From NCBI GenBank assembly GCA_030549495.1, contig JAUIRK010000953.1, forward strand, positions 276,001-340,000: DNA of 64,000 nt, given 5' to 3'. Each line of letters starts with the position of its first letter. Position 1 is the stretch's first letter. The position numbers and the translations under genes were made by a program. The notes below the pieces were generated by a model that was not told where the DNA came from, made no database searches, and saw nothing but the letters and a program-made list of their open reading frames with translations. The stretch comes from Nectonema munidae. Its lineage: Eukaryota > Nematomorpha > Nectonematoida > Nectonematidae. This document shows positions 1-12,700 of this stretch, one piece after another.

Positions 1-301
1 TACCAAAGTATTAATTTTAGGTTTGATTTTACAACATCGCCTTTATTTTCTTTCACACCTCATTTTCCATTTATCTACTTTTGTTTCGTTCTTTTCATAA
101 AGAACACCTTTGTGCATCTTAAAATCTTTAAAAAGCATCCAATTACAAATGATAGTACAGCGAACGTTTTCTTGTATATTGATTATGTATATTTATGCCC
201 GATACAATGGAGAAGATTAACAATAAATTAATAGAAATGTTTAGTTGATAATAAGCTAAAGAAACTAGAATTTCTTTCATTATAATAATGGCAGTTTTAA
301 G

Positions 302-526
302 CAGAATTACGAAGTCAGACTCAGACGTTTTAAAATGATAGGAGCCGGAGTCGGTATCCAATAAAATTTTTGAGTTTAACTTCGCTTTATTAGGTATTTT
401 AAATAATAGAAAAAAGTTTTATTTTTGAAAACATATGGAGTGACTCAAGAGTTGTGGTTAAATTTATTAAGTTTTGAAGTACTTGGAGTCTGAGTCAAAT
501 TTTTGTGCTCACACTCCGCAACTCTA
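302..526. mobile_element. hAT-type miniature element with 8-bp target duplication
   Basis: A 225-bp unit whose ends are imperfect inverted repeats (CAGAATTACGAAGTC at the left; TAGAGTTGCGGAGTG reading in from the right). It is flanked on both sides by GTTTTAAG (294-301 and 527-534). The interior carries the GGAGTCGG-like strings shared with other decayed copies in this window. It codes for nothing and was presumably moved by a hAT transposase. Confidence 0.75.
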
Positions 527-646
527 GTTTTAAGAAAATGGAGGATAGATTAATTTATTTGATCTCAATCATTGCATAACAATTCTTATTTTTGATACTT
601 GTTTCTGACATGAAAAACATATAAGAAAGCTATTGTGAAAAATTAC

Positions 647-740
647 TTTTGCATTTATAATGTCTTTGGATTCAGATGAATCTGGCTTTTCCATGGCCAC
701 CAGCGATAAAATTTGCATTAAATGATTTTGCATAACATCT
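647..740 (-). CDS. G6PD: G6PD exon with DVMQNHL (last exon visible)
   Basis: Starts after a poly-T/AG acceptor with one base finishing Arg, then [20 protein letters not shown], the family run DVMQNHLLQMLCLVAMEKP. It ends at a GTAATT donor in phase 0. The following exon is not present between here and base 1. Confidence 0.93.
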
Positions 741-3700
741 CTAAAAAAATTTTTTTAAAAATAAACAAAGAATTACAACGATAAAATGAAAAGTCAAGAA
801 AATACCTGAAAAATAAGAAAAAATTAAATGAATTTTTGGGAAAATATGATATAATTTTAATTAGGAAATCTTTAGAAGAAATGGATTTTTTAATATAGCC
901 TATAAAAAATAGAAAAATCGATGTTAAGTTGATGAATAAAGGAATATACATTTAAAAGCAAAAAAGCATGTTATTTATAAACTACCAAAAGAAACTTTTC
1001 GTATATGGGCTAAGAATTAAAGAGATTTAAATTTGATTGGAATGAATGGAAGGAAACCCTAAAAAGGTCTCAGTAAGCTTGAAAAAATTCCATGCTTTAA
1101 GGTAAAAGAGTACAGGTTTTGGCATGAGAATTGTTTACATGAGCTAATTTGAAAGTAACATTTTTGTTTTTTATTTCACAATGTTCATTTGTTAATCTTA
1201 GCAGTGAAATAAATGCTCTTTCACTCAAGACTAAAACACAAAAATAAAACAATTTGGCAAAATAAATACTAAAAATAAAAATGTATTCAACCCATCATAT
1301 GTGTCTAAAAGCTCACATTTTTATTAACAAAATATAATTATAAATATAACAAATAATCATAAATAATTTACTTAATTCACAAAAAAATCATTATTAGCAC
1401 TTGAAAAAGAGCGTCCATGCAAATATTTGCAAACTTTGATGATAGAAGTAACATAGAGTTTAGTTGATGGATCTAAAGCATTTATGTATGCAATCTTTTA
1501 ACACACTTTTGACATCCAGTCGTGGTTTTAATGTTGCTTTAACTTGTAAACGTACTAAATATACGACTATACGCATACATGGGTTGAAAAATGAAGAAAA
1601 AAAATATGTGTGAAAGCCATTTATTTTTATAATAAAAAATTGATCTCTATAAATAACATTTTTTTTTAATTATTTTGTTGTTTACTTATTATTTACTAGT
1701 GATGGGACGATACCAAAATTAATAACGATTCCGATTCTACTTAATACACCTGTTCCCGATACGATTCCCGATACAATTCCGATTCTAAAATATTACAACT
1801 TGAAATAACTTTTTAATATTATTTTGAACTTCAATGAATTTCTATCACTTTTTGCGAATAAATATCCTCAATATGAAATCAAAATTTTATAAATATTTTA
1901 TTGGAGCTTTCGTAAATTATAGTGCAAAAACATAAGCATTTCTCCTGTTTTTGCTTCTAAGCGATTTCTTTTAGGAGAATAAATATTTCCTCCAATACTA
2001 AAAACTCTTTCACTTTCAACTGAAGAAGGCGGAGCACATAAATACTTTTTGAAAAAAACGCCAATATTGGAAGGTCTTCTTTGTTAGCTTTCCACCATTC
2101 AAACGGACTTGAGTTTTTTTCTATTAATTTATATTTTAAATATTTCGTTATTTCAGTCTCTAGTTTTCGAGTTGTTGTTATATATAAAATTGATGACTTC
2201 TTTTTCTTGTTTTCTTTCTTATTTTGAATTCAAACTGAAATTGAATTCAACGCTTCGCTCATTATCACTTTTATCTCTGTCTGAATCTGAATCTGAAAAT
2301 TCAGCATTACCTGAAATTTCCTTATAAGTTTCATGACTTGGCAGTTCATTTGAAAGCCACAAAGAAATTGCTTTATCTGCAATTAACCCATCGTACTCTT
2401 CTTCAATAAACTTATTTTTGAAACGTAGATCAAGAAAAGTTGCAAGAATCAAATTTTTATTATTAATATAAACATTTAGTCTAACTTCAACCGATGCTTT
2501 CCACGCTGATAAAGTAGTTCCCAGTCCTGAAAATAATCCACTTGATTCTGCAACTTCAAAAAAGTGTTTAATGACTTTAATAGTTGGTATTATCAATGCA
2601 GCTGTTGCATTCTGCGTGCTCATAAAATTAGAACAATCATCAAAATTTTTCAGAATTTTTAAAAGTTTCTCCATTACTTTCCATTGATTAATAATAATCA
2701 AAGATTATTGATTTTACAATTACTTTTAATTTATTATTTAAATAAAATTTATTTGAACTAATGTATTTAAGTGAGTGGGTTGTGCGTTGGGCTTGTGTCC
2801 CGCACTAGACAAATTACTCATAGTTCGATACATGCGGTTTTAACATTTAAAATGTACATGAAATTTTTTTATATAAAATTATAACACAAAATTTACAAAA
2901 AAAAAGTAGCTTAAACATAATAATGCAAAATTGACACAAAAAATGTTAAATTTTTTTATAATTAAATAATTTTGTCGAATCAAGTGATTCTACACAATAA
3001 GTAGTAAAATCATTTATACAATAAAATCCTAAGTAAAGGAAATCAATGTAACGTATTAACTTGGAATCGTTTTGGTATCGGAGCGAGTTCAAATATTTCC
3101 ACTCCGATTCCAATTTCCGATGCTAGACAAAATTTCCGATATTCCGATACGATTCCGATTAATCGTCCCATCACTATTATTTACCTTACCGTTTTGTTTC
3201 TCTGGTGAATTCAATCTAAATAGAACATTCTTATTTTAAAAAATGAGTGTATTCAAAAACAGTTTTTAAAACTTGACAGCAAAATAACATATGTTATATG
3301 AGTAAATTAATTCTGATGAGCTGATTTAATCTCACAAATAATAATAATTAAACTGAATTTCCTCTATATTCCAACTTTGCGGCCATATGTAGTAATATGC
3401 ATTCTCCTCTTTTATTTTCAAAGCCATACATTTATGTTTCACTCGACATCGCGTCCTTAGTTTTAAAATGTCACGTTTCATATCTTTTCCCAATAACCCT
3501 AGTCTACAAATTTTTATTCTTTAGCTATATAGTAATGCTTTTTTAAATCCATTCATTTTACGTCTTAGAGAAAATCTGTTTACTTTCTCTCACTAAATCT
3601 AATATATCTATATAAATGTGTGCAAAGCAAAATCAAGTTCTGCTAGTTAAACATTTGAAATCAATAAGCTTTACTGTAAAATGAAAAAATATCAGCTTAA

Positions 3701-6700
3701 CAATCGTATTCCAATAGTATTTGTCTTGAGATGTCACAAATATCATAACTATAATAATAAACTACCCCATTGTCCAGTCGGTAGAGGAAATGAGAGACGA
3801 TGATTGTTCTGCCCCCTTCTTGCTCTCCTATTTTTTTGCATATCAGTATATAGTTAGGCCCCTCACTACAGTTCTAGGCAGGGTTGCGGATTCGGAGGCA
3901 AAGTAGACAACTCCGCCCACTAGTACTTACAAAAATTGGACTCCAGCTCAAAATTCACTCTTTGTTTTATAATAATGGAGAACATAAACCTGAAAAATAT
4001 TTATATTTATCAAATCAATCAATTCTTTTCATAGCTCCCATTTCTCAGTGAGATGACTAAAAAATGTATACTACTATGTATCGTTTATTTGTGAATGCAA
4101 GTCTCTCTTGTAAATAAGTAACATTTTTGCTACGAATATTTGCTTCAAAGATACAAGCGTCTTATAAACAAATGCGTATTATATCTTGGTAAGTAAGTAG
4201 AAATAAGTGAATCGATACCTCATAGAAATCCTCTTTGAAAGTGAGATCTTTGCATTTACATGGATATAGAAAATAAAAGACTCACCGAATGATACCACTT
4301 TGATCGAAGTAACCACCACGACCCATCGTTCCGATATCTTCTTTGAAGTTGATCATGACACTTGCTATGTTCTCTTTATTCCAATTTGACAAAAAAATTT
4401 GATTGGAGAATCTTGAAATGCAAAAATAAAAAAAACATCAGAACTGTCTCAACACCATCCTAATGGAAGCATCTTTAATTGAAATGTAAGGGTTAGGACA
4501 GGATTCTTTTTTAAGGGTTTTCATGTACGGACGCTTCTAAAGTATGAAAGAAAAGATGGATACCCGCAAATCCAATATCATTCACTGTGTCTTTATCAGT
4601 GAATAATGGAAATCTATCAATCGGAAAAGACTGGTGTCAAATATACACATTTCTGAATTTGGAAATTTATAAAATAAAAAATAGGAAAAGAGAAATAAGA
4701 GACAAGAAACACGCGAATTAACTCTTTCGTGACTAGAAAAATCAGACGATATTTATTAAAAAGCAGAAGATTCGTATACAAAAGTATTTGAAAAAGCAGA
4801 CAATGGTAAAATTGTTTATGTATCATATATGATACACTGGTCACGAAAGGGTTAGGAAGTGAGTTGCAGAAGATTAAATCATAAAAAGAAGGTAGAAGTT
4901 GATAAAGCACTGAATGATTGACAATTTGATAATTCAAAAAGTGAAAATATATTTGTCAGATTTGATATATGATTTGAAAAAATGAACATAAACCCCTTAA
5001 AAATCTCATTCGGACAGTTTAGGGGAACACCGATCTTTTAAGAACACTTGAATTAGGGTATATACTAAATTGAGTTTGTAGATGTTTAACTCTTTGACGA
5101 CCACTGGAACATCAGTGTCGCAAGAAATGAAAATTGTCTTCTTTAAATATATAAAATTGGATTGTAAAAGAAGGCACGCGATTAGTCTTCCAAATTCTGG
5201 TCCTCTAAGGATTAGGGATATGCTTCTTTGAAGAGTACACACACTTCTTAAAAGAAAAAAACACACTATATTGCCTAAGATCTAGATCAGTATTGATCAA
5301 TCTTTTTTCATCTATGTATCAAAAAATAGGCACCGATTTTTCAAGGACCGCCAAATTTTTGGAAAGAATATAATCAAAAAATCTTTTAAAAATAAGAAGA
5401 TAAAATAAATTGAATTTTAAATTCTCTTTATGTACAGATGTAGTTGTATAAAAGTATTAAGATATCAATCTTATCTTCTCGAAATTGGAGAACTACTTAC
5501 AACTAAGGCAGTAAAAATCTCAATAGAATCGTATCAACATGCTTTTAAAAGCAAAAATGCACAAATTAACACAAAAATAAAGTGAGCTTCATCTCTTTGC
5601 TAGAAAAACGTAATAGAGACTAATGTAGTAGGCTTTCGCTCAGTGTGAAGAATGACGCACCCCCCCCCCCCCCAAAGCAGTTGCTGGAATTCATTAAAGT
5701 TACAAATTTTAATTTTATTACGTTAAATTTTAAAATAAAAGAAGATGAATACGACAATCTGGGATCTAGACATAAGTCTTTTCAACTCACCAAATGTATT
5801 CGAATCGAGCAGCTAAGAGTGTTTTCTCATACTGGATACACTTCCATAAATTGCGTTGCATGAAGAGTCTTTAAATTCTTTGAGCTCCAAAAATGTTAAG
5901 ACTAATCATCTGCTTTCTTTTTCAATGAAATGTTATATATTCAAAACAGACTATTTTCATTTCTTGCGATATTGGCGTCATGCTAGTGCTCAAAGAGTTA
6001 AACAACTTTACAAAAGTATCATAAATAAGTATGAGGACTTAATCTTTTCCATAGAAGAGAAAAAGGCAAACAAACCTAAACTAACCTGGATGGAAAATAT
6101 CAAAAAAGATATGAAAAGTTTAGGACTTAAACTTCGTGATGAAAAATACAGGCTGTGGTGGAAACGCAAGATCAAGATTACTTGAATCAGTTTGTTTAGT
6201 TGTCATCTTTGGTGATCCAGCTCATCCTAGCTTGTTGGAATTAATTATGGCAGTTAAAATGGAATAATGATGATTATGAGGGTTAATTCTTTTAAAAAAA
6301 GGTTTATTGAGGCAGTGTCTAATTGTTAAAAGGAAGGTGGTAAGTTAGAATGCAAAACTTAATAAACTATGTCTTGAGTAGAAGCAAATCTAGCAACTTG
6401 ATAATTTGACTAAGGAGATAAAAAAAATACCGCAGAGCAAGAATGTTTTGAACTAGTTCTTTGCCAAGATAATGATCTATTCGATAGATTTCTTCTTCTT
6501 TGAAGCATGCATTGATATCTTTGGAAAGTTGTTCATAACTCTTCAAGTCAGAGCCAAAAGGCTTTTCAAAGATGACTCGCGTCGAGCCTCTAAATCATTA
6601 GAAAAGATGAAAGAAATAACGATGCCTATAACAAAAAACGTAAAAAGTAAAAAATGAACATGAAGATATAGCGACACTTTAAACAAATACCATTCAATAA

Positions 6701-9700
6701 ACTGAAATAATAAAAATTCCATTAAAGTTTAAAAATTTGTGATTTTTCACCAGTTTTGTGGTATTTCTGTTGAAGCTCAATTTCATGAAGTACTCCGATT
6801 TAAAAATGATCTCTTGAGATCTGCAATTTAGTAGGGAATAGATAACAACATAAAGGGGGAATTAGAAAAATCTCGCGGTACCAAAGTTGTTATCAAAAAA
6901 TACAAGTTTTTTATTGTCACTGGTCTACCCAAAAAAAATGTCTTCTGGCATGAAGTTTTCGAACTAATTTTGATTAATTCTGGGATGCTGAATCTAAATA
7001 TGATCTTCAATTTGCTCTATCACAAAAGATTCTCACATTATTTTGATTTCGATGATGTTTGAGAAAAAAAAATTTTAATTTATTTTGCAAACATTTATGT
7101 AAAAATTGTTTTTGTGTGTTATAGAATTTTTGCATATTTAAAATCTATTTTAGAATTTAATTAATAATTTTTAATGAATTTATCAGCTAAAAGAAAGAAG
7201 TGCCTTAACGATCGAGAACATTTCGCTGCGTTTGTTGTAACTTTACTTTAAAATGTAAACGGCGTAATATTACTGGTTTTGGTAAAAAGAGTGAACCTTT
7301 CTTACTTCAAAATACCACTTGGAGGCAGGACAAAAGCTGGGCTCCTCACAAACTCTTCAAAACTTTCTTAGAAACTTTGCAATTTCTGTCGCAAAAAAAA
7401 GTGTTCATTTTCAGTTTGACACTCCTATTGTTTGGAGAGAACTTACAATCATTTGGATAACTGATACTTTTGTCTTGTGAATGTTAAAGGGTTTAATAAA
7501 AAAATAACCTTGATCTTATTAGCCATACGACCCATTATTGACCATGAAGAACTACCTGTGTCAAAAGTTTCGCAGCTTCTTTTTTCAGTGGGACTACCTA
7601 CACATGATACAAAATATTGGAGGCCTTTAAAAAAAAGGTTAAAATATGTTTTTCTTCACAACGCAAACAAGTACGGGTCAATTCCTATGGGATATTCTCT
7701 AGAAATGAAAGAATGTGAACATTAAAGTTATTTTGGAAAAATTGCAATACTATGTTCATAAATAAATCATTTGCGTAGACTTAAAAATGTTAAATTTTTT
7801 ATTAGGACAGAAAGGAGGATACACAAAATATCCTTGTTTTCTCTGCTACTAGGACAGTAGGACTACTACAGATATTTGGTAAAAAAAGAATTTGCAATCA
7901 GGATACCGTTTAACGCCGAGCGACAAGAATATAATTAACAATCCTCTAATTGACAGAAAAAAATATTGTTTTCCAGCTCTACACATAAAATTAGGTATCA
8001 TGAAGCACTTGATCATAGTGGAAATTGTTTAAAGTTTTCCGAAGGTTAGTGATGAAAAAAGAAACGCGGAATTTTTGATGGACTTCATCCCAATTTTCTT
8101 TTAACGATGCCTGAAGCAGAAGCAAACGCCTGCAAAACATTTTCTAAAAGCATATAATTTTTAAGAAATTGTGAAAAAACTGGCCTCAGGTTTACAAGCA
8201 CTTGGATTAACCCATTTAAGACCAAGCAAAGCAGACGATATCTAAAAAAACGCAGACGATTTATATTCAAAGTCATTGAAAAAAGCAGGCGAAGATGAAA
8301 TTACTTATGTTCCAAAATAGGAACATTGGTCGTAAATGGGTTAAAATACATTACTTCCAGTTACATAATCATTTGAGTGAGTTCCCAGAAAGTTGGATAA
8401 AGTAAAGGAAGAGTAAGGTGAACGCTTTCACCAAGGCATTAATGGAGGGAAGCTATCAAGCTCGTACTTTCCTCGTTCGAACTGCTAAATTAAAGAAGCA
8501 TTCGAAGCATATAAGTCAGTAACTATTACTAACTAAAAATAGAAATATTTTTATTTTAGAAAATTTAATTTCTAAAAAAAATTTTAATTACTTTTTATTG
8601 AGAAAAGAGCTCAGAAAAAATAAGATATTTATGAATATATTTTTAAATTTAAAATAAAATTTTTAAATTAAAAAAAAATCAGGATGTGAACAAAAACAGA
8701 TGGAATAAGACTTAGTGACGGTAAAATTTTAAGATAGGTGGAATTTTTGTCGATAAGGCACTCTAGGAGTAATTTTTGTCAGGCAGTAATCTAACGTGGA
8801 AGGATCGGATAAAACCTGCGCTACAATCATTTACCAACGAACGACAAAAAATATTAGTAACTTTCAAACCCTCCGAACTCACATCGCTTGAATCAACGTA
8901 ACTGAAAAAATATACAATACAAAGCTCGTTCACTTTGTTGTTGTTATCTATTCCTTGTGCTCTTCTCGACACAACTGGTACATTTATTGATTCAGGAGTG
9001 AGCAGACTTGGTAACTGAGGAGCACATTTTGTTCATACGCAATTTTCTGAAAAATCTTTCTGTTTTCTGTTGACATTATTCACCTTCATCCATCGTGATT
9101 TTTCTTCTCATTTCTATGACCTCCTCCTATTCTGATGTTGAATTCTGAAAAAGTTCTTCGTCTTCATCACATTCTTCTTCTTACAGTAGTTTTGACAGTG
9201 ACTTCAATATTACTGATCAAGCCTTGGTTGCTCCTGATGGAACTGAATATTCTTGGGAACCGGCTTTAAGCCATACTGGAAGACCAGAAAGAATCAACAT
9301 AAGAAACCTTAGTGAATGACCTTATGGTCCCAAATGACAGGCCAAAAAGACAAAAGATGTTCTTAGTCTATTCAAACTTTTCTTTGATACCATAGCTCAC
9401 ATTTATTCGATGACTCTAGCAAAAATAGATTCAAATTTCAGGTATTACAAAAATATATGATGCGTGATATTGTGACACATCTAACCATTTTTTCGTTAGT
9501 TCTCCAGTTGTGGGGCTAAATTGTTGATGAGTCAAATACACTAATAAGGTTTTGGATAGCTTAAATCAATTTTAGTTTTAGAATTCAGGTCTAGGGTTTA
9601 GGTAGCGTTAGGATAATTTCATTTCTTTTTTTCTTTCAAACTTTTTTTTTCAAATAGTTCAATTACATTGTACTACAGTAAACTCTCCTAAAACCCGACT

Positions 9701-12700
9701 ATCCAAAAATCGGAATTTATGAAAAACCGGAATATTTTTTGGTCCCGAAATTTGCCTATACTTAATACGTTATGCCAACTAAAATAAACCGGAATTCAAA
9801 ATTCTGGAAACCGGAAAAAAAATTTAGTCCGAACAGACAAAATATTGTTCTTTAAACCGGAATTTGCGCTTAAATTCATGATATTTCTTGCTTTTTTATG
9901 AGTCCATTATTATTTTTATACTTTTTACGTTTCATAAAACTAAAATGGTAATTTACTTTATCTTAAACTTGAAAAATTCGCATTATATTTGAACGTTTTT
10001 TTATTTGTAGATAAATTAATTGAATTTTTGTGCACCTTTTCTTCATTGGTTTGAAAAAACAAAATGCCTAAAAGAAAAAGAAATGAGCTTGACTTAAATT
10101 CAAAAATAAGTTTGATAAATGATGTTGAAAAAGGGTTGAGCTTTGCCGAGGCAACAATAAAATACTCTTTAGGCAAGTCGACCATCTACGATATTTTCAA
10201 GGCTAAGGATAAATATAAATTCAAAGCAAAGCATCATGTGCATCCAAAATTAGAGTGATTAAAACAAAGTTTACTGATATTGATGAATTAATGCTTAGCT
10301 GGTTCAAAACTGCACGCGACAAGAATATTCCTGTTTGTGGACCCATAATAAGAGCTAAGGCCGAACAATTCGCTGAAAAAATGGATATTGAAAACTTTAA
10401 AGCTTCAGAAGGTTGGCTTAGCAAATGGAAAAAAAGACACGATATAAAGCAACTTACAGTTTGTGGAGAAAGGGGAGATATAAATATGGAAGGTGTTAAT
10501 GATTGGAAAAAGAGTATTCATCACTTATGCGAAGGGTATACGCCCGAAAATATATTTAATTGTGATGAGACTGGTTTATTTTTTCGAGCTTTGCCGGAGA
10601 AAATTTTGTCCTTCAAAAATGATGATGTCAAAGGAATCAAGTTTTCTAAGGAGAGAATAACAATAATGTTGACTTGTAGCATGATTGGAGAAAGGGTAAA
10701 ACAAATTTTTTTGAATATTTTTTCTAATTTTAAATCAAATTATTTAGTTAAAACCCTTGATAATTGGGCGAGCTCAAAAGCCAAGATGTTTTAAATCGAT
10801 TGACACGGAGCGTTTGTCGGTTACATGGAAATTCAACAGGAAAGCGTGGATGACTGGTTCCTTATTTGAGGAATATCTTGATGAACTTAACTCCAAAATG
10901 AGATTTCAAAAACGAAAAATTTTATTATTTCTTGATAATGCCTCTTCACACGTTCACTTTGAAAAAAGCCACGTGAAGCTTGCTTTTCTTCCAGCAAATA
11001 CAACATCCGTATTACAACCGTTCGATCAGGGCATAATTAAAGTTTTCAAGAACATGTATAGGGTGAAATTGTTACGCAGTGTGCTTTCCAAAATTGATGA
11101 TGTGAATACAGGGAGCGATATCGGGAGACAAATTAGTGTTCTAGACGCTGTAAATTGGTCTTCCCAAGCATGGAAAGAAACGACTGATTGTGATTTGATT
11201 TCCAAGTGCTTTAAAAGATGTGGATTTGATATAAAAACACTTAGTGATGATAATGAAAGAGAATTTGAAGATAAAGATGAAGAGTATTTGAAGGATTTGG
11301 TCAGTGAAGTGAATGATCTCGCAGCTTTCGATAATTATAAAAAAATAGATGAGCTAGTTCCAGTGGAAGAAGTTGGAAATGATTGGGAGAATGCTTTAAT
11401 TGAAATCTACTCTAAAAATCAACCGAGTAAGGGGGAAGAAAATTCTGAAGTTGTGATTGAGGAATAAGATGATGAAAAAGATCATGGTGATCAGAATTTA
11501 ACTTTTAAGGAAATCGTATCTATGATAAATCAGATCAAATAATGCTGTTTAATAAAAGCCTCTAACTACGAAAGCTGAATAAAAAACTTCAAAACTTTAC
11601 GGAAGAAATTGAGAGAGAAATTTTAATGGGAAAAAAATTTTTAAAACAAATAAATTTAGATCAATGGCTAATAAAAAAAATAAATTTTCTTTTTATTTAT
11701 AAAATTTTATAACTTAGACTTTAGTTTGTAGAAAACCTTAAAAGAGTGTTATAGGCTTTCTTTATAGAATAAGTTTTTAGTATAAAAAAATGGCCGTTTC
11801 GAGAAACCGGAATTTCGAAATACCGGAAAAATTTTTTGGCCCGGAGAGAGTCCGGTTTTGGGAGAGTCCACTGTACTATGAATTTCGAAACTAATATAAT
11901 AGAATATGTTTTTGCTTTTTGTTTGTTGCGGTATATTGGTAAGCAATTTATCAAAAGATGAAAATTGTACGAATTGAAAAATGATAAATTAACATAATAA
12001 AATTGTATTTTTACTACTAGAAAATTGTATTCTAGACCGTTTTTTTACTTTTTCAGATCGATAAGTCCTAAGTATTCAAATTTGCATCATTGTTATAAAA
12101 GTTTTCAGATCAGTCATCTCTTAGCCTACTTTAGTGCCTTGATTAGTATTGGTCAAAATGGAGATCAAAAAGTCATAGTTTCTGATTCGTTTTCAAGTTC
12201 AGGCAATCCCTTCTTGAGAGCAAGCTTGGGTGGGGATATGTTCACTCTCATACATGTTTTTCTCCATTTTAACAAAAAAAGAAGATTTGATAAAAGATAG
12301 TAGCATCCCGAAAGGTTGTGATTATACACTGATCGATTTTTTACTAGTCATGAACTTCTCATTTGGTGTAATAGCCAAGACGTTTCTTTGTGTGAAGCAG
12401 TTATGGCTAACAGAAGGTTTCTCCCTTTTATATTCAGGCCACCCTATCTCAAAGAGTTGAAATTATGTGAGTATGAGAGTAGAATAATTTACACAAAATG
12501 TGCTTCTTTGACTTCCTACATACCAAGAAAACATTCTTTTAAAAACTTCAAAGTTGTGAATATTCTATCCTCACAAGATAAAAATCCAGGAGTAAGCAAT
12601 GTTCATTCTAAACCTGACAGCTTATTATCTTATAATGAATATAAAGGAGTGGATGTTGCTAATAAAATGCTCAGAGCCTACAGGTCTTATAAGCCTAATA

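Larger units (their letters stand above)
1697..3176 (-). mobile_element. hAT transposon copy with intact ends and exact 8-bp target duplication
   Basis: Lies in a G6PD intron. The ends are TAGTGATGGGACGAT and its inverse (ATCGTCCCATCACTA-like), followed inward by repeated CGATTCCGAT strings at both ends. The flanking 8-bp duplication TTATTTAC is exact (1689-1696 and 3177-3184). At 1,480 bp it is shorter than an autonomous hAT, carries only the C-terminal part of the transposase on the minus strand, and contains a SINE insertion. The exact duplication suggests a moderately young insertion. Confidence 0.9.

Noticed and set aside
4617-4937. A 106-codon minus-strand frame.
   Set aside because: It reads through the TTAA miniature element at 4718-4855 and has no protein signature.
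5006-5266. An 86-codon minus-strand frame.
   Set aside because: It overlies the left arm of the TTAA foldback element; chance frame.
8085-8276. A 63-codon minus-strand frame.
   Set aside because: It overlaps the broken repeated gene and the TTAA element; no family signature.
10221-10424. A minus-strand frame opposite Tigger 1, with similar ones opposite Tigger 2 (41955-42327).
   Set aside because: Antisense shadows of the transposase coding regions.
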